Positions 8,542 through 16,652 of a stretch of 64,000 nucleotides of DNA are shown here, piece after piece. The translations under genes were made by a program, and so were the position numbers. The stretch comes from Bradyrhizobium sp. C9. GTDB taxonomy: Bacteria; Pseudomonadota; Alphaproteobacteria; Rhizobiales; Xanthobacteraceae. The notes below the pieces were generated by a model. The model did no database searches and was not told where the DNA came from. It saw nothing but the letters and a program-made list of their open reading frames with translations. Positions within the stretch are counted from its first letter, which is position 1; each line of letters starts with the position of its first letter. The stretch covers positions 124,001-188,000 of the forward strand of contig NZ_NWTG01000014.1 of assembly GCF_002532045.1 (NCBI RefSeq), in the 5' to 3' direction.

Positions 8542-9414
8542 ATGGCTTCTGGTTCGTCCTCGTCCGGCAACGCTGATTCGAAGCGTCAGCGCGTCCTTCC
8601 TGTTCCGAAGGGCGTGGCCGACGTGAAGACGTTCACGCCGGATTCCTCGATTGCCTCCGACGTGATCCCGTCGGTGAATTTCGGCGACCGCGCCAACAAC
8701 CGGCAGCCCGACATGATCGTGTTGCACTATACCGGCATGCCCGACGTCGAGGGCGCGATCGCCCAGCTCTGCACGGCCGGCACCGAGGTCTCGGCGCATT
8801 ACATCGTGCTCGAGGACGGCCGCATCGTGCAGTGCGTGCCGGAGAGCAAGCGCGCCTGGCACGCCGGCGTCTCCGCCTGGGCCGGCGAGGACGACATCAA
8901 TTCCTGCTCGATCGGCGTCGAGATCGTCAACCGCGGCCACGATTGGGGCTATCCCGACTTCCCGCTGCGGCAGATCGCGGCCGTCATCGCGCTGTGCCGC
9001 GGCATCATGCTTCGCCGCAAGGTGGTCTCGCATCGCGTGCTCGGCCATTCCGACGTGGCGCCGGGGCGCAAGAAGGATCCAGGCGAGAAATTTCCCTGGC
9101 ACTCGCTGGCCAATTCCGGCGTCGGGCATTGGGTGCAGCCGGCGCCGATCGTGCGCGGCGACGCGCTGCAGCTCGGTGCGATCAGCGATGCCGTCTCCAA
9201 CATGCAGGCCGCGTTCCGGCGCTACGGCTACAACATCCCGACCAACGGCAAGTTCGACGGCCCGACCATGGAGGTCGTCACCGCCTTCCAGCGTCACTTC
9301 CGCCCCGAGCGCGTCGACGGCATCGCCGACCGCTCCACCATGGCAACGCTGTTCGCGCTGCTCGAGAGCCTGCCGCCGGATGCGACGGCGCAGGTCGCGG
9401 CCAAGGCGAAGTAA
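8542..9414 (+). CDS. N-acetylmuramoyl-L-alanine amidase (Amidase_2 plus peptidoglycan-binding domain)
   Basis: AmiD-like zinc amidase that cleaves the MurNAc-L-Ala bond. The catalytic domain spans about residues 45-195. The probable zinc ligands are His62 (VLHYTG), His169 (LGHSDV) and Asp179 (RKKDPG), and Glu127 (GVEIVN) is a likely catalytic acid. A PG_binding_1 domain follows (about 205-285, with YGYNIPTNGKFDGPT and FQRHFRPERVDGIAD). The ATG at 8542 was chosen; a GTG three codons upstream (8533) is equally possible. There is no obvious signal peptide, so it may act on imported muropeptides or reach the periplasm another way. It is divergent from the dcw cluster. Confidence 0.92.
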   Translation: MASGSSSSGNADSKRQRVLPVPKGVADVKTFTPDSSIASDVIPSVNFGDRANNRQPDMIVLHYTGMPDVEGAIAQLCTAGTEVSAHYIVLEDGRIVQCVPESKRAWHAGVSAWAGEDDINSCSIGVEIVNRGHDWGYPDFPLRQIAAVIALCRGIMLRRKVVSHRVLGHSDVAPGRKKDPGEKFPWHSLANSGVGHWVQPAPIVRGDALQLGAISDAVSNMQAAFRRYGYNIPTNGKFDGPTMEVVTAFQRHFRPERVDGIADRSTMATLFALLESLPPDATAQVAAKAK

Positions 9415-9521
9415 GACTTCGTCTCTGCACCGTCATTGCGAGCCAAATGCGCACGCGCAAGATGGAACTTTTCACCATCCTGCGTCTTCTCATTTGGGGC
9501 GGTCTGAGTGGAGATTCGTCC

Positions 9522-9746
9522 ATGTTCAAAGCACTCATCAGCGGAGCTGTCGCCATCGGCCTCATCGCAGCTCCAGTCGCCGCAGGTGCGATGTCGACCC
9601 AGGACAAGTCCATGTCGATCCATCACAAGACCCACAAGGTCCATCACGCACAGAAGAAGATGATGGCGCCCGGCACCACGACCGGCATGTCGAGTGGAAC
9701 CACGACCGGGCAATCGACCGGCGCCAAGGCGAAGACAGGATACTGA
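9522..9746 (+). CDS. Small secreted His/Lys-rich protein
   Basis: A 74-residue protein with a clear signal peptide (MFKALISGAVAIGLIAAPVA, cleavage probably after AGA). The short mature part is rich in His, Lys, Met, Thr and Gly, for example IHHKTHKVHHAQKKMM and repeated TTTGMSSGTTTG. A GGAG-like ribosome-binding site precedes the ATG. Small proteins of this composition are common in Bradyrhizobium, but no function is known to me. The His/Met content would allow metal binding, which is speculation. Confidence 0.65.
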   Translation: MFKALISGAVAIGLIAAPVAAGAMSTQDKSMSIHHKTHKVHHAQKKMMAPGTTTGMSSGTTTGQSTGAKAKTGY

Positions 9747-9829
9747 GCACGGTCGACGCCGCGCGGCGCGCTGACGATCGCTGATGTGAGAGGCGTGCCC
9801 TCGCGCGCCACGCACGAGATGAGGCGATG

Positions 9830-11119
9830 TCACCCCATCTCGGCGATGCGGCGCGCATAGAGCCGCCGCAGCGGCTCGAGCTGCGTCGCCGCGGTGGCGG
9901 CAAGATAGGCCTGCCGCGCTTCGTCCTGGCGGCCGAGGCGGCGCAACAGATCGGCGCGCACCGCGGGCAGCTGGTCGTATCCCCTCAGGCTGCCGCGCGC
10001 GTCCAGCGCATCGATCAGGTCGAGCGCACGCGCCGGGCCGTCGACCATCGACACCGCGGCCGCATGATTGAGCTCGATCACCGGCGACGGGCTGATGCGG
10101 AGCAGCACCTCATAGAGGCCGGCGATCTGCGGCCAGTCGGTATCCTCATAGCTCGGCGCTCGCGCATGCAGTGCGGCGATCGCAGCCTGCACCGCGTAGG
10201 ATTGCGGCCGGCCCGGCATCTGTAGCGCCTCCTCGACCAGCCTCACACCTTCGGCGATCTGCCGGAAATCCCACAACGAACGGTCCTGCTCCTCGAGCAG
10301 CACGATGTCGCCGCCTGCGGTCTGGCGGCCGGCGCGGCGCGCATCGTGCAGCAGCATCAGCGCCAGCAGGCCCTTGATCTCGCCGCGCGCCGGAATCAAC
10401 CCGTCGAGCAGCCGCGCCAGCCGGATCGCCTCACGCGCCAGATCGGGCCGCATCAGATCCTCGCCGGCGGTCGCGGCATAGCCTTCGGTGAAGACCAGAT
10501 AGATCACCGCGAGCACACCCGTGAGCCGCGGCTCCAGCGCCTCGCGCTCCGGCACCTCATACGGAATCCCGGCGAGCTTGATCTTCTGCTTGGCGCGCAA
10601 CAGGCGCTGCGCCATCGCGTCCTCGCTGACCAGGAACGCGCGCGCGACCTGCGCCGTGGTCAGGCCGCACACCGTGCGCAGGGTCAGCGCAACCTGGACC
10701 TCGGCGGCAAACGACGGATGGCAGCAGGTGAAGATCAGCCTCAACATGTCGTCGTCGAGCGTCGCGTCGGGCGGCTCGGGCGACGGCGCCGCGTCCAGCA
10801 GCAATTGATGCGTCAGTTCCTGCTGCTTGCCGCGAAACGAAACCGCGCGGCGGACGCGGTCGATCGCCTTGTTGCGGCCGACATTGACCAGCCAGGCGCG
10901 TGGATTGGCGGGGAATTCACCGATCGGCCAGCGCTGCAGCGCGACCGCGAAGGCCTCCTGCAGGGAATCCTCGGCCAGATCGAAATCGCCGACGAGACGG
11001 ATCAGCGTGGCGAGCGCCCGGCCCGCCTCGTCGCGGAAGATTTTCTCGATCTGGCTCGGGGTCATGGCCATCAATCGGTGCTCAACGGCCGCGCCAGAAG
11101 ACGCGGCCGCTGCATTCAT
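9830..11119 (-). CDS. RNA polymerase sigma factor, ECF42 type with C-terminal extension
   Basis: Extracytoplasmic-function sigma factor. The sigma2 region lies near the N-terminus (LAEDSLQEAFAVALQRW, then NPRAWLVNVGRNKAIDRVRR). Sigma4 follows (VCGLTTAQVARAFLVSEDAM, then AQRLLRAKQKI). A long C-terminal part of about 230 residues has helical TPR-like character (YEVLLRISPSPVIELNHAAA). This architecture and the adjacent upstream YCII/DGPF gene are the signature of the ECF42 group, which has no classical anti-sigma factor. An internal start (MAMTPSQIEK, 11071) is possible. The two genes lie 18 bp apart. Confidence 0.93.
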   Translation of the reverse strand: MNAAAASSGAAVEHRLMAMTPSQIEKIFRDEAGRALATLIRLVGDFDLAEDSLQEAFAVALQRWPIGEFPANPRAWLVNVGRNKAIDRVRRAVSFRGKQQELTHQLLLDAAPSPEPPDATLDDDMLRLIFTCCHPSFAAEVQVALTLRTVCGLTTAQVARAFLVSEDAMAQRLLRAKQKIKLAGIPYEVPEREALEPRLTGVLAVIYLVFTEGYAATAGEDLMRPDLAREAIRLARLLDGLIPARGEIKGLLALMLLHDARRAGRQTAGGDIVLLEEQDRSLWDFRQIAEGVRLVEEALQMPGRPQSYAVQAAIAALHARAPSYEDTDWPQIAGLYEVLLRISPSPVIELNHAAAVSMVDGPARALDLIDALDARGSLRGYDQLPAVRADLLRRLGRQDEARQAYLAATAATQLEPLRRLYARRIAEMG

Positions 11120-11137
11120 GATGCGACAATGCCGTCA

Positions 11138-11494
11138 TCACGGGTTGTCGTAGATCATCACCGGCCTGACCTCGATCGAGCCGGTCTTGGCGCCGGGAAT
11201 CCGCGCCGCAAGGCCAAGCGCGGTGTCGAGATCCTTGGCCTCGACCAGATAGTAGCCGCCGAGCTGTTCGCGGGTTTCCGCGAACGGCCCATCGGTCGTC
11301 AGCGTCTTGCCGTCGCGGACCCGCACGGTGGTCGCCGTCGACACCGGCTGCAGCCCGTCGCCGGCCTTGAAGTGCCCGCTCTGGATGATGGACTGGGTGT
11401 AGGTGCCGTACTCTGCCGACACGGCCTTGCGGTCTTCAGCGGACATGTGGGCGTATTGCGCGTCGCTCCGGTAGATCAGCAGCAAATATTGCAT
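11138..11494 (-). CDS. YCII-related (DGPF-domain) protein, partner of the ECF42 sigma factor
   Basis: A 118-residue YCII-family protein, start MQYLLLIYRSDAQYA with a GGAG site upstream. The DGPF signature is at residues 68-71, followed by AETREQLGGYYLVEA. The fold is a ferredoxin-like dimeric alpha/beta barrel. DGPF proteins are genetically linked to ECF42 sigma factors, but their molecular role is not settled. It is the first gene of a two-gene operon with the sigma factor. A longer in-frame start at 11554 lacks conservation. Confidence 0.92.
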   Translation of the reverse strand: MQYLLLIYRSDAQYAHMSAEDRKAVSAEYGTYTQSIIQSGHFKAGDGLQPVSTATTVRVRDGKTLTTDGPFAETREQLGGYYLVEAKDLDTALGLAARIPGAKTGSIEVRPVMIYDNP

Positions 11495-11641
11495 CTCGTC
11501 TCTCCTCTTGATCGGCTGGATCGCCGACACCCAGTCGAACGGGCGACAGGTCAAACGACATCTTCAGGATAAATTATTTTGGCCGTTTTGGCGGCCGTTA
11601 TCTGCTTGACGGATCGGGCGGAAACGCCCATGCCGTGGAGG

Positions 11642-12060
11642 TCAGTCGGCCGGACGGCCGCTCCCGCTGGTGCCGAAAGGCCGCGGGGGAGGAAAGTCCG
11701 GGCTCCATCGACATGCGGTGCCGGATAACGTCCGGCGGGGGCGACCCCAGGGAAAGTGCCACAGAGAACGAACCGCTCACCTTCCGAAAGGGAGGGACGA
11801 GTAAGGGTGAAAAGGTGCGGTAAGAGCGCACCGCGTTTCCGGCAACGGAGACGGCATGGCAAACCACACCGGGAGCAAAACCGAATAGGGACGGCAACGT
11901 GGTTAGTTCGCGCACGCGCGATAACACCGCAGGGCGATGTCAGGCCCGCCGTCCGGGTAGGTTGCTCGAGGCAAGGTGCAAACCTTGTCCCAGAGGAATG
12001 GCCGTCGCGTACCATTCGTAAGAATGGTGCCCTACAGAACCCGGCTTACAGGCCGGCTGA
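11642..12060 (+). ncRNA. rnpB: RNase P RNA (bacterial type A)
   Basis: Catalytic RNA of RNase P, which matures tRNA 5' ends. Recognised from the conserved P4 halves, GAGGAAAGTCCGGGCTCC near 11690 and ACAGAACCCGGCTTAC near 12034. Between them are AGGGAAAGTGCCACAGAGA, CGGTAAGAGCGCACCG and GGTAAACCCC-like J-regions typical of type A. P1 is formed by TCAGTCGG (11642-11649) pairing with CCGGCTGA (12053-12060), which sets the ends to within a few bases. No tRNA gene is close by. Confidence 0.97.
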
Positions 12061-12076
12061 TATTTTGGAGTATGAG

Positions 12077-12101
12077 GGGCTCGGCGTAACACGCCGGGCC
12101 C
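12077..12101 (+). terminator. Probable terminator hairpin after rnpB
   Basis: The arms GGGCTCGGCG and CGCCGGGCCC pair with one G-U around a TAACA loop, 16 bp beyond the RNase P RNA. It is followed by TTCGCCATTT, a weak T-tract. Position suits termination of rnpB. Confidence 0.55.
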
Positions 12102-12166
12102 TTCGCCATTTAGGCCGCCACAAGCGCATCCCGCTTGCTAGAGTGCCCCTTGCGGAGGGAACGCAG

Positions 12167-12352
12167 ATGGACCTTCAGAAGATCATCCAGGCCGCGCGCA
12201 AGATCAGCGATCAGACCGGTGTCATCACTTTTGATCAGCTCAATGAATTGTGCCCGAAGGAACTCAGTGCCGAGGACGTCCAAGCCCTGTTCAAGGCGCT
12301 GAACAAGGAGGGCATCCAGCTCACGGACAAGGAGGCCGACACACCGGAATGA
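12167..12352 (+). CDS. Free-standing sigma-70 region 1.1-like protein (61 residues)
   Basis: Starts MDLQKIIQAARKISDQTGVI after a GGAGGGA site. The core VITFDQLNELCPKELSAEDV, followed by LFKALNKEGIQL, matches the layout of region 1.1 of primary sigma factors (a 'YLTYDEINDLLP...LEELGIEV' pattern). It lacks every other sigma domain and is not a fragment of a longer frame. Region 1.1 in RpoD masks the DNA-binding surfaces and occupies the RNA polymerase channel, so a free copy could act in trans on sigma or polymerase; that is inference. It lies about 100 bp downstream of rnpB with its own ribosome-binding site. Confidence 0.8.
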   Translation: MDLQKIIQAARKISDQTGVITFDQLNELCPKELSAEDVQALFKALNKEGIQLTDKEADTPE

Positions 12353-12413
12353 TCATGCTCGCTCTGCGGACAAGCCAAGCCGCAGATCCTGCAACTGGCG
12401 CAGCAAGCTTGCG

Positions 12414-12686
12414 CTAGCGACGGATCATTCCGGTGATGCGTGCTCCCCCATAGGGAAACGCAGTGGCGCCGTCCCAAACACCAGACCGCATGCAGCTACG
12501 GAATACGGTGAGGCAGGTTTCTTGCGATCCGACTGGACCAATTCGGAACCGGTAGGCAACGCACTGATCGCGCTGATTGCTGCAAGTACGCGGGCCCACG
12601 TCGAGCCGCGCCGCATTGGCGTCGACACTCGACAGCAGCAGCAGTCCGACGATCGCCGTTTTCAGAGCCAAGGCCAGTTTAGGCAC
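12414..12686 (-). CDS. Small secreted cysteine-containing protein
   Basis: A 90-residue protein starting at GTG (12686) behind a good GGAGG site. The signal peptide VPKLALALKTAIVGLLLLSS ends near ANA. The mature part has four cysteines in two C-x5/6-C pairs (TCSNQRDQC, and CLTVFRSC) that could form two disulfides, and ends TGMIRR. A longer frame to 12809 has no ribosome-binding site. No family recognised; it faces the sigma-1.1-like gene tail to tail. Confidence 0.65.
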   Translation of the reverse strand: MPKLALALKTAIVGLLLLSSVDANAARLDVGPRTCSNQRDQCVAYRFRIGPVGSQETCLTVFRSCMRSGVWDGATAFPYGGARITGMIRR

Positions 12687-12867
12687 CGACAACCTCCAGC
12701 TGAAACAAACCGATCGAGTTGTTATATACGCCAAAGCAGGTTTGCAAGAGAGATGCGGCTGCCGCGTTCGGTCGGCGCGAAGCCTGTCTGGCGGTAGCGT
12801 CGCGCGCAATCGGCAACACTATTCGAGATAGAGGTGCGATACGCCGCATCGAACCCAATGACGATCG

Positions 12868-13584
12868 CTACGTCACGATCTGCTGCAGCATCGCCATCAG
12901 CGCCTCAGGCGCGGTGACGTTCGGCGAGTGGCTGGCGTCGATCTCGAGATAGCGCCAGCCGGCTTCGTTCTTCGTGCGTTTTGCGAATTGCCCGAACGTG
13001 TCCGCCGGCGTGATACGGGTGGCGTAGATGTAGCTGCGCGGCAGGCTGGTCTCGCCATGTTGCAGCTTCAGCTTCTGCTCGAAGCATTTGATCGGCATGT
13101 CGACCCGGCGCGCGGTCAACCACTCGACATCTGCGGCAGACGTATCCGGCGGCGTCGGCATCGGCGGGATGCGCCAGCCGTCGCCATTGCGCGCCGCCTC
13201 CCCCATCTTGTCGATGGCCACGTCGTTAAGGTCGAACAGCGACTGGCCGTCGCGCGGCACGAAGGCGTCGATATAGATCAGCTGCGCGATCCGCTCGCGC
13301 ACCCGGTCGGCGACGCCGGTCGCGACCATGCCGCCATAGGAATGGCCGACTAGCACGATGTCGCGCAGATCTTCATATGAAATGACGCTGAGCACGTCCT
13401 GGATATGCGCCTCGAGGTCGAGCCCCTGATGCGCAAGGTGGGCGCGCTCGCCGAGCCCGGTGTAGCTCGGCGTGACCAGTCGGTGCCCGGCGGCCTGCAT
13501 CAACGGATGCATTTTCTTCCACGCCCATCCGGCCGACCAGGCGCCGTGACAGACCAGAAAGGTTTTCGACGAATTCGCAGTCAT
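12868..13584 (-). CDS. Alpha/beta hydrolase (salicylate esterase / hydroxynitrile lyase-like)
   Basis: A 238-residue single-domain alpha/beta hydrolase. HGAWSAGWAWKK forms the oxyanion region and VGHSYGGMVATG carries the nucleophile Ser (GHSYG). The acid probably lies in the D-rich segment after DAFVP, and the catalytic His is in DASHSPN near the C-terminus. The lid-containing segment and the overall layout resemble plant methyl-salicylate esterase and hydroxynitrile lyase relatives. Substrate unknown. It is divergent from the TauE/SafE permease with about 105 bp between starts. The start at 13584 (MTANSSKTFLVCHG) follows a GGAAG-like site. Confidence 0.9.
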   Translation of the reverse strand: MTANSSKTFLVCHGAWSAGWAWKKMHPLMQAAGHRLVTPSYTGLGERAHLAHQGLDLEAHIQDVLSVISYEDLRDIVLVGHSYGGMVATGVADRVRERIAQLIYIDAFVPRDGQSLFDLNDVAIDKMGEAARNGDGWRIPPMPTPPDTSAADVEWLTARRVDMPIKCFEQKLKLQHGETSLPRSYIYATRITPADTFGQFAKRTKNEAGWRYLEIDASHSPNVTAPEALMAMLQQIVT

Positions 13585-13690
13585 GAGGAAGCTTCCATTC
13601 CGATTGTCGTTGATGAGCGGCGATTTTGAAGTGTACCCGCCGCGCGCGTCGTGTAAACGTCGCGGCAATGAACAAAACAAAGAGACGAGG

Positions 13691-14434
13691 ATGAGTCCGG
13701 CAAGCTACGCGGTCCTGTTCTTCGGCGCGCTTGCCGGCGGATTCGTTTCCGGTCTTGCCGGCTTCGGCACCGCGCTGATGGCGCTCGGCATCTGGCTCTA
13801 TGTGCTGCCGCCGACGCTCGCGGTGCCGCTGGTGCTGGTGTGCTCGGTGATCGCGCAGGTATCGACGCTGCCGTCGATCTGGAAGACCATCGATTTCCGC
13901 CTGGTCTGGCCGTTCGTCATCGCGGGCCTCGCCGGCGTGCCGATCGGCATCCTGCTGATCGCCCGCGCCGACCCCGAGGTGTTCAAGCTGACGATCGGCG
14001 TCTTCCTGCTGGTGTTCCCGACCTTGCTGTTCCTGCAGCGCAAGCCGATGTCGATCGCCTTCGGCGGCAAATGGGCCGACGGCGCAATCGGATTTGCCGG
14101 CGGCATCCTCGGCGGCCTCGCCGGACTGTCCGGCCCGCTCCCGATCCTGTGGGCGAGCCTGCGCGGCTGGGGCAAGCAGCAGCGCCGCGGCGTGTTTCAG
14201 ATATTCAACTTCACGATCCTGGCGGCCGCGCTTCTGGTCCAGGTCGCAAGCGGCCTGGTGAAGCCCGAGTTGATCTGGCTCGTGGCCTGTGCGTTTCCGG
14301 GAACGCTGCTCGGCGCCTGGCTCGGCTCGCGCCTCTATCACGCGCTCAGCGACCGCAATTTTTCCGACGTCGTGCTGGTGCTGCTGTTCCTGTCCGGCGT
14401 CGCGCTGGTCTGGAACGGGCTGGCGCCGAAATAG
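13691..14434 (+). CDS. TauE/SafE (TSUP) family membrane permease
   Basis: A 247-residue polytopic membrane protein with about eight hydrophobic helices and the family's two glycine-rich repeats: ALAGGFVSGLAGFGTALMAL at the N-terminus and GFAGGILGGLAGLSGPLPIL in the second half. Members export or import sulfur-containing organic anions such as sulfite, sulfoacetate or taurine-derived compounds. Substrate is not predictable here. The start was chosen at the ATG in MSPASYAVLF; the upstream in-frame extension overlaps the divergent hydrolase promoter. Confidence 0.92.
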   Translation: MSPASYAVLFFGALAGGFVSGLAGFGTALMALGIWLYVLPPTLAVPLVLVCSVIAQVSTLPSIWKTIDFRLVWPFVIAGLAGVPIGILLIARADPEVFKLTIGVFLLVFPTLLFLQRKPMSIAFGGKWADGAIGFAGGILGGLAGLSGPLPILWASLRGWGKQQRRGVFQIFNFTILAAALLVQVASGLVKPELIWLVACAFPGTLLGAWLGSRLYHALSDRNFSDVVLVLLFLSGVALVWNGLAPK

Positions 14435-14439
14435 CCGAC

Positions 14440-14479
14440 AGCGCACGACTGATGGGACACCGCCCATCAGTCGCGCGCT
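14440..14479. terminator. Bidirectional terminator hairpin between convergent genes
   Basis: Arms 14440-14456 and 14463-14479 pair over 17 positions with a single mismatch (core GACTGATGGG / CCCATCAGTC). The hairpin fills the 53-bp gap between the convergent TauE/SafE and ABC transporter genes. Confidence 0.75.
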
Positions 14480-14487
14480 ATCGTTCA

Positions 14488-16287
14488 CTACTCCGCCGCC
14501 GCCTGGCCGAACTCGGTCGCCTGCCGCTCGAACAGGCCGCGGTAGATGCCGCCCTGCCGTGCCGCAAGCGCCTCATGCGTGCCCTGCTCGACGATCTCGC
14601 CGCGATCGAACACCAGGATGCGATCCATGCTGCGCACGGTCGACAGCCGGTGCGCGATCACGATCGAGGTGCGGCCCTTCATCAGCCGCTCCATCGCCTG
14701 CTGGATCAGCGCCTCGGATTCCGAATCGAGGCTCGAGGTCGCTTCGTCCAGGATCAGGATCGGCGCATCCGCCAGGAAGGCGCGCGCCAGCGCCACGCGC
14801 TGCCGTTCGCCGCCCGACAGCTTGACGCCGCGCTCGCCCACCAACGTGCCGTAATCCTTCGGCAGCCGCATGATGAAGTCGTGCGCATTGGCAAGCCGCG
14901 CCGCCTGCTCGATCGCCTCCATGCTGGCGCCGGGCCGGCCATAGGCGATGTTCTCCGCCAGCGTGCGGTGAAACAGGATCGGCTCCTGCTGCACGATCGC
15001 GATCTGGCTACGCAGCGATTGCTGCGTCGCCTTGGCGATATCCTGACCGTCGATTAGGATCTTGCCACTGGTGACGTCGTAGAGCCGCTGCACCAGCTTG
15101 ACGAAGGTGGTCTTGCCGGAGCCGGAGCGCCCGACCAGGCCGACGCGCTCGCCGGCATCGATGTCGACCGACAGTCCGTCATAGAGCGGCCGGCGATGGC
15201 CGCCATAGTGGAACGTGACGTCGTCGAACACGATGCGGCCGCCCTGGATGTCGATCGTCCTCGCATCATCAGCATCGACAATGCCGAGCGGCTCGCCATG
15301 GATCTGCACCAGTTCCTCCATGTCGTTGACCGAACGCTGCAGGTTGTTGATGTGCATCCCGACATCCCGCAAGTAAGCGTGGATGATGTAGTAGCTGGTC
15401 AGCACATAGGTGACGTCGCCCGGCGTGGCGTGACCCTGCGCCCATAGCAGGATCGCGCCGCCGATCACCGAAGCACGGAAGCACAACAGCACCAGGAGCT
15501 GCGCCGTCGAGGTGTGGTTGTAGCGGAACCAGGTTCTCCGCACCCGCCGGCGCCAGCGGCTGATGACGCCGCCGAGCCGCATGTCCTCGCGCGTCTCGGC
15601 GCCGAACGACTTCACCACCGCGTTGCAGGTCAAGGCATCGGCCAGCGTGCCGCCGACCTTGGTGTCCCACGCATTGGAGACGCGCGCGGCCGGCGCGACG
15701 TAGCGCACCTGGAACACCATGGTCATCGCGACATAGATCACCGAGCCTATGGCAATCACCGCGCCGAGCGATGGCCAGTGCAGCCCGAGCAGGATCATCG
15801 AGCCGAGCAGCACCACGAGCGACGGCAACAGCGCCATCAGGATCGTGTCGTTCAACAGGTCGAGCGCCCACATGCCGCGCGTGATCTTGCGCACGGTGGA
15901 GCCCGCGAACGAGTTGGCGTGCCAGTCGGTCGAGAAACGCTGCACGCGCATGAAGGCCTGCTGCCCGACATCGGACATCGTCTTCAGCGTGAACGGCACG
16001 ATGGTCTGGATACCGACCAGCCGCAGCACCAGCGACAGCGCGCCGAGGCCGACGATGGCGCCGAACGCCAGCATCGCCGCATGGCGCGCGGCGGCATCGG
16101 TGGCGCCCGCGGTCAATGCGTCGACCAGATGGCCGGAGAACACCGGCATGAACAGGTCGGCGGCGGTTGCACCGAGGAAGCCCGCCGTCACGGCGAAGGC
16201 GCGCAGCGGCTGCTCCAGCCAATGGCGGAACACGAATGGCAGGACGATCCGGATCGCGGCCGGTCGCTTGGTCGTCAGAGAGGTCAT
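14488..16287 (-). CDS. ABC exporter, fused permease and ATPase (multidrug/lipid type)
   Basis: A 599-residue half-transporter, start MTSLTTKRPAAIRI. Six transmembrane helices occupy about residues 25-330. The nucleotide-binding domain has Walker A GRSGSGKTTF (about 385), Q-loop IVQQEPILFH, signature LSGGERQRVALARAF (about 490), Walker B ILILDEATSSLD (about 514) and switch His in IVIAHRLST. It should work as a homodimer or with an unlinked partner. There is no peptidase domain and no adjacent membrane-fusion gene, so it is not an obvious type I secretion ATPase. Substrate unknown. Confidence 0.94.
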   Translation of the reverse strand: MTSLTTKRPAAIRIVLPFVFRHWLEQPLRAFAVTAGFLGATAADLFMPVFSGHLVDALTAGATDAAARHAAMLAFGAIVGLGALSLVLRLVGIQTIVPFTLKTMSDVGQQAFMRVQRFSTDWHANSFAGSTVRKITRGMWALDLLNDTILMALLPSLVVLLGSMILLGLHWPSLGAVIAIGSVIYVAMTMVFQVRYVAPAARVSNAWDTKVGGTLADALTCNAVVKSFGAETREDMRLGGVISRWRRRVRRTWFRYNHTSTAQLLVLLCFRASVIGGAILLWAQGHATPGDVTYVLTSYYIIHAYLRDVGMHINNLQRSVNDMEELVQIHGEPLGIVDADDARTIDIQGGRIVFDDVTFHYGGHRRPLYDGLSVDIDAGERVGLVGRSGSGKTTFVKLVQRLYDVTSGKILIDGQDIAKATQQSLRSQIAIVQQEPILFHRTLAENIAYGRPGASMEAIEQAARLANAHDFIMRLPKDYGTLVGERGVKLSGGERQRVALARAFLADAPILILDEATSSLDSESEALIQQAMERLMKGRTSIVIAHRLSTVRSMDRILVFDRGEIVEQGTHEALAARQGGIYRGLFERQATEFGQAAAE

Positions 16288-16652
16288 GGCACATTCCGGC
16301 CACGCTTCTGCAGCGCAAGCCGGCTCCATCTAGGGCGACAGGCGGACGGAATCCGGCCGCTAATGTCGCTGGAAATTGTAGATAACGTGTTGGGAAGTTT
16401 GGGTGATCGGGGATCAGGCCCGATCAGCGCCGGGAGCTAACGCGAAGCCGCGCCAAGCACCATCGAACGCGGGCGCGCGATCTGCGAAATAAACGACTTC
16501 ATGCGCATCTCCCGGGTTCGAGTAAGGAATGCGCTGCTTATAAATGCATCACGCGCGATTGGCAAGATGACAAGCGCGTGAGTGCGTCAATGTGTCGATG
16601 ATGCAACGTTCTGCACGCGACCGGGCGCACCCCGCGCGCGAATGCGACGCGC
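16288..16652. other. Intergenic stretch without a recognisable gene
   Basis: About 365 bp between the ABC exporter start and the EmrB-type gene end. It should contain the exporter promoter. No RNA gene, strong terminator or conserved small frame was recognised. Confidence 0.5.

Noticed and set aside
14488..16287. Type I secretion ATPase for the RTX protease
   Set aside because: No peptidase-like domain, no adjacent HlyD or TolC gene, and it is 6 kb away on its own transcription unit; generic exporter is the safer call.
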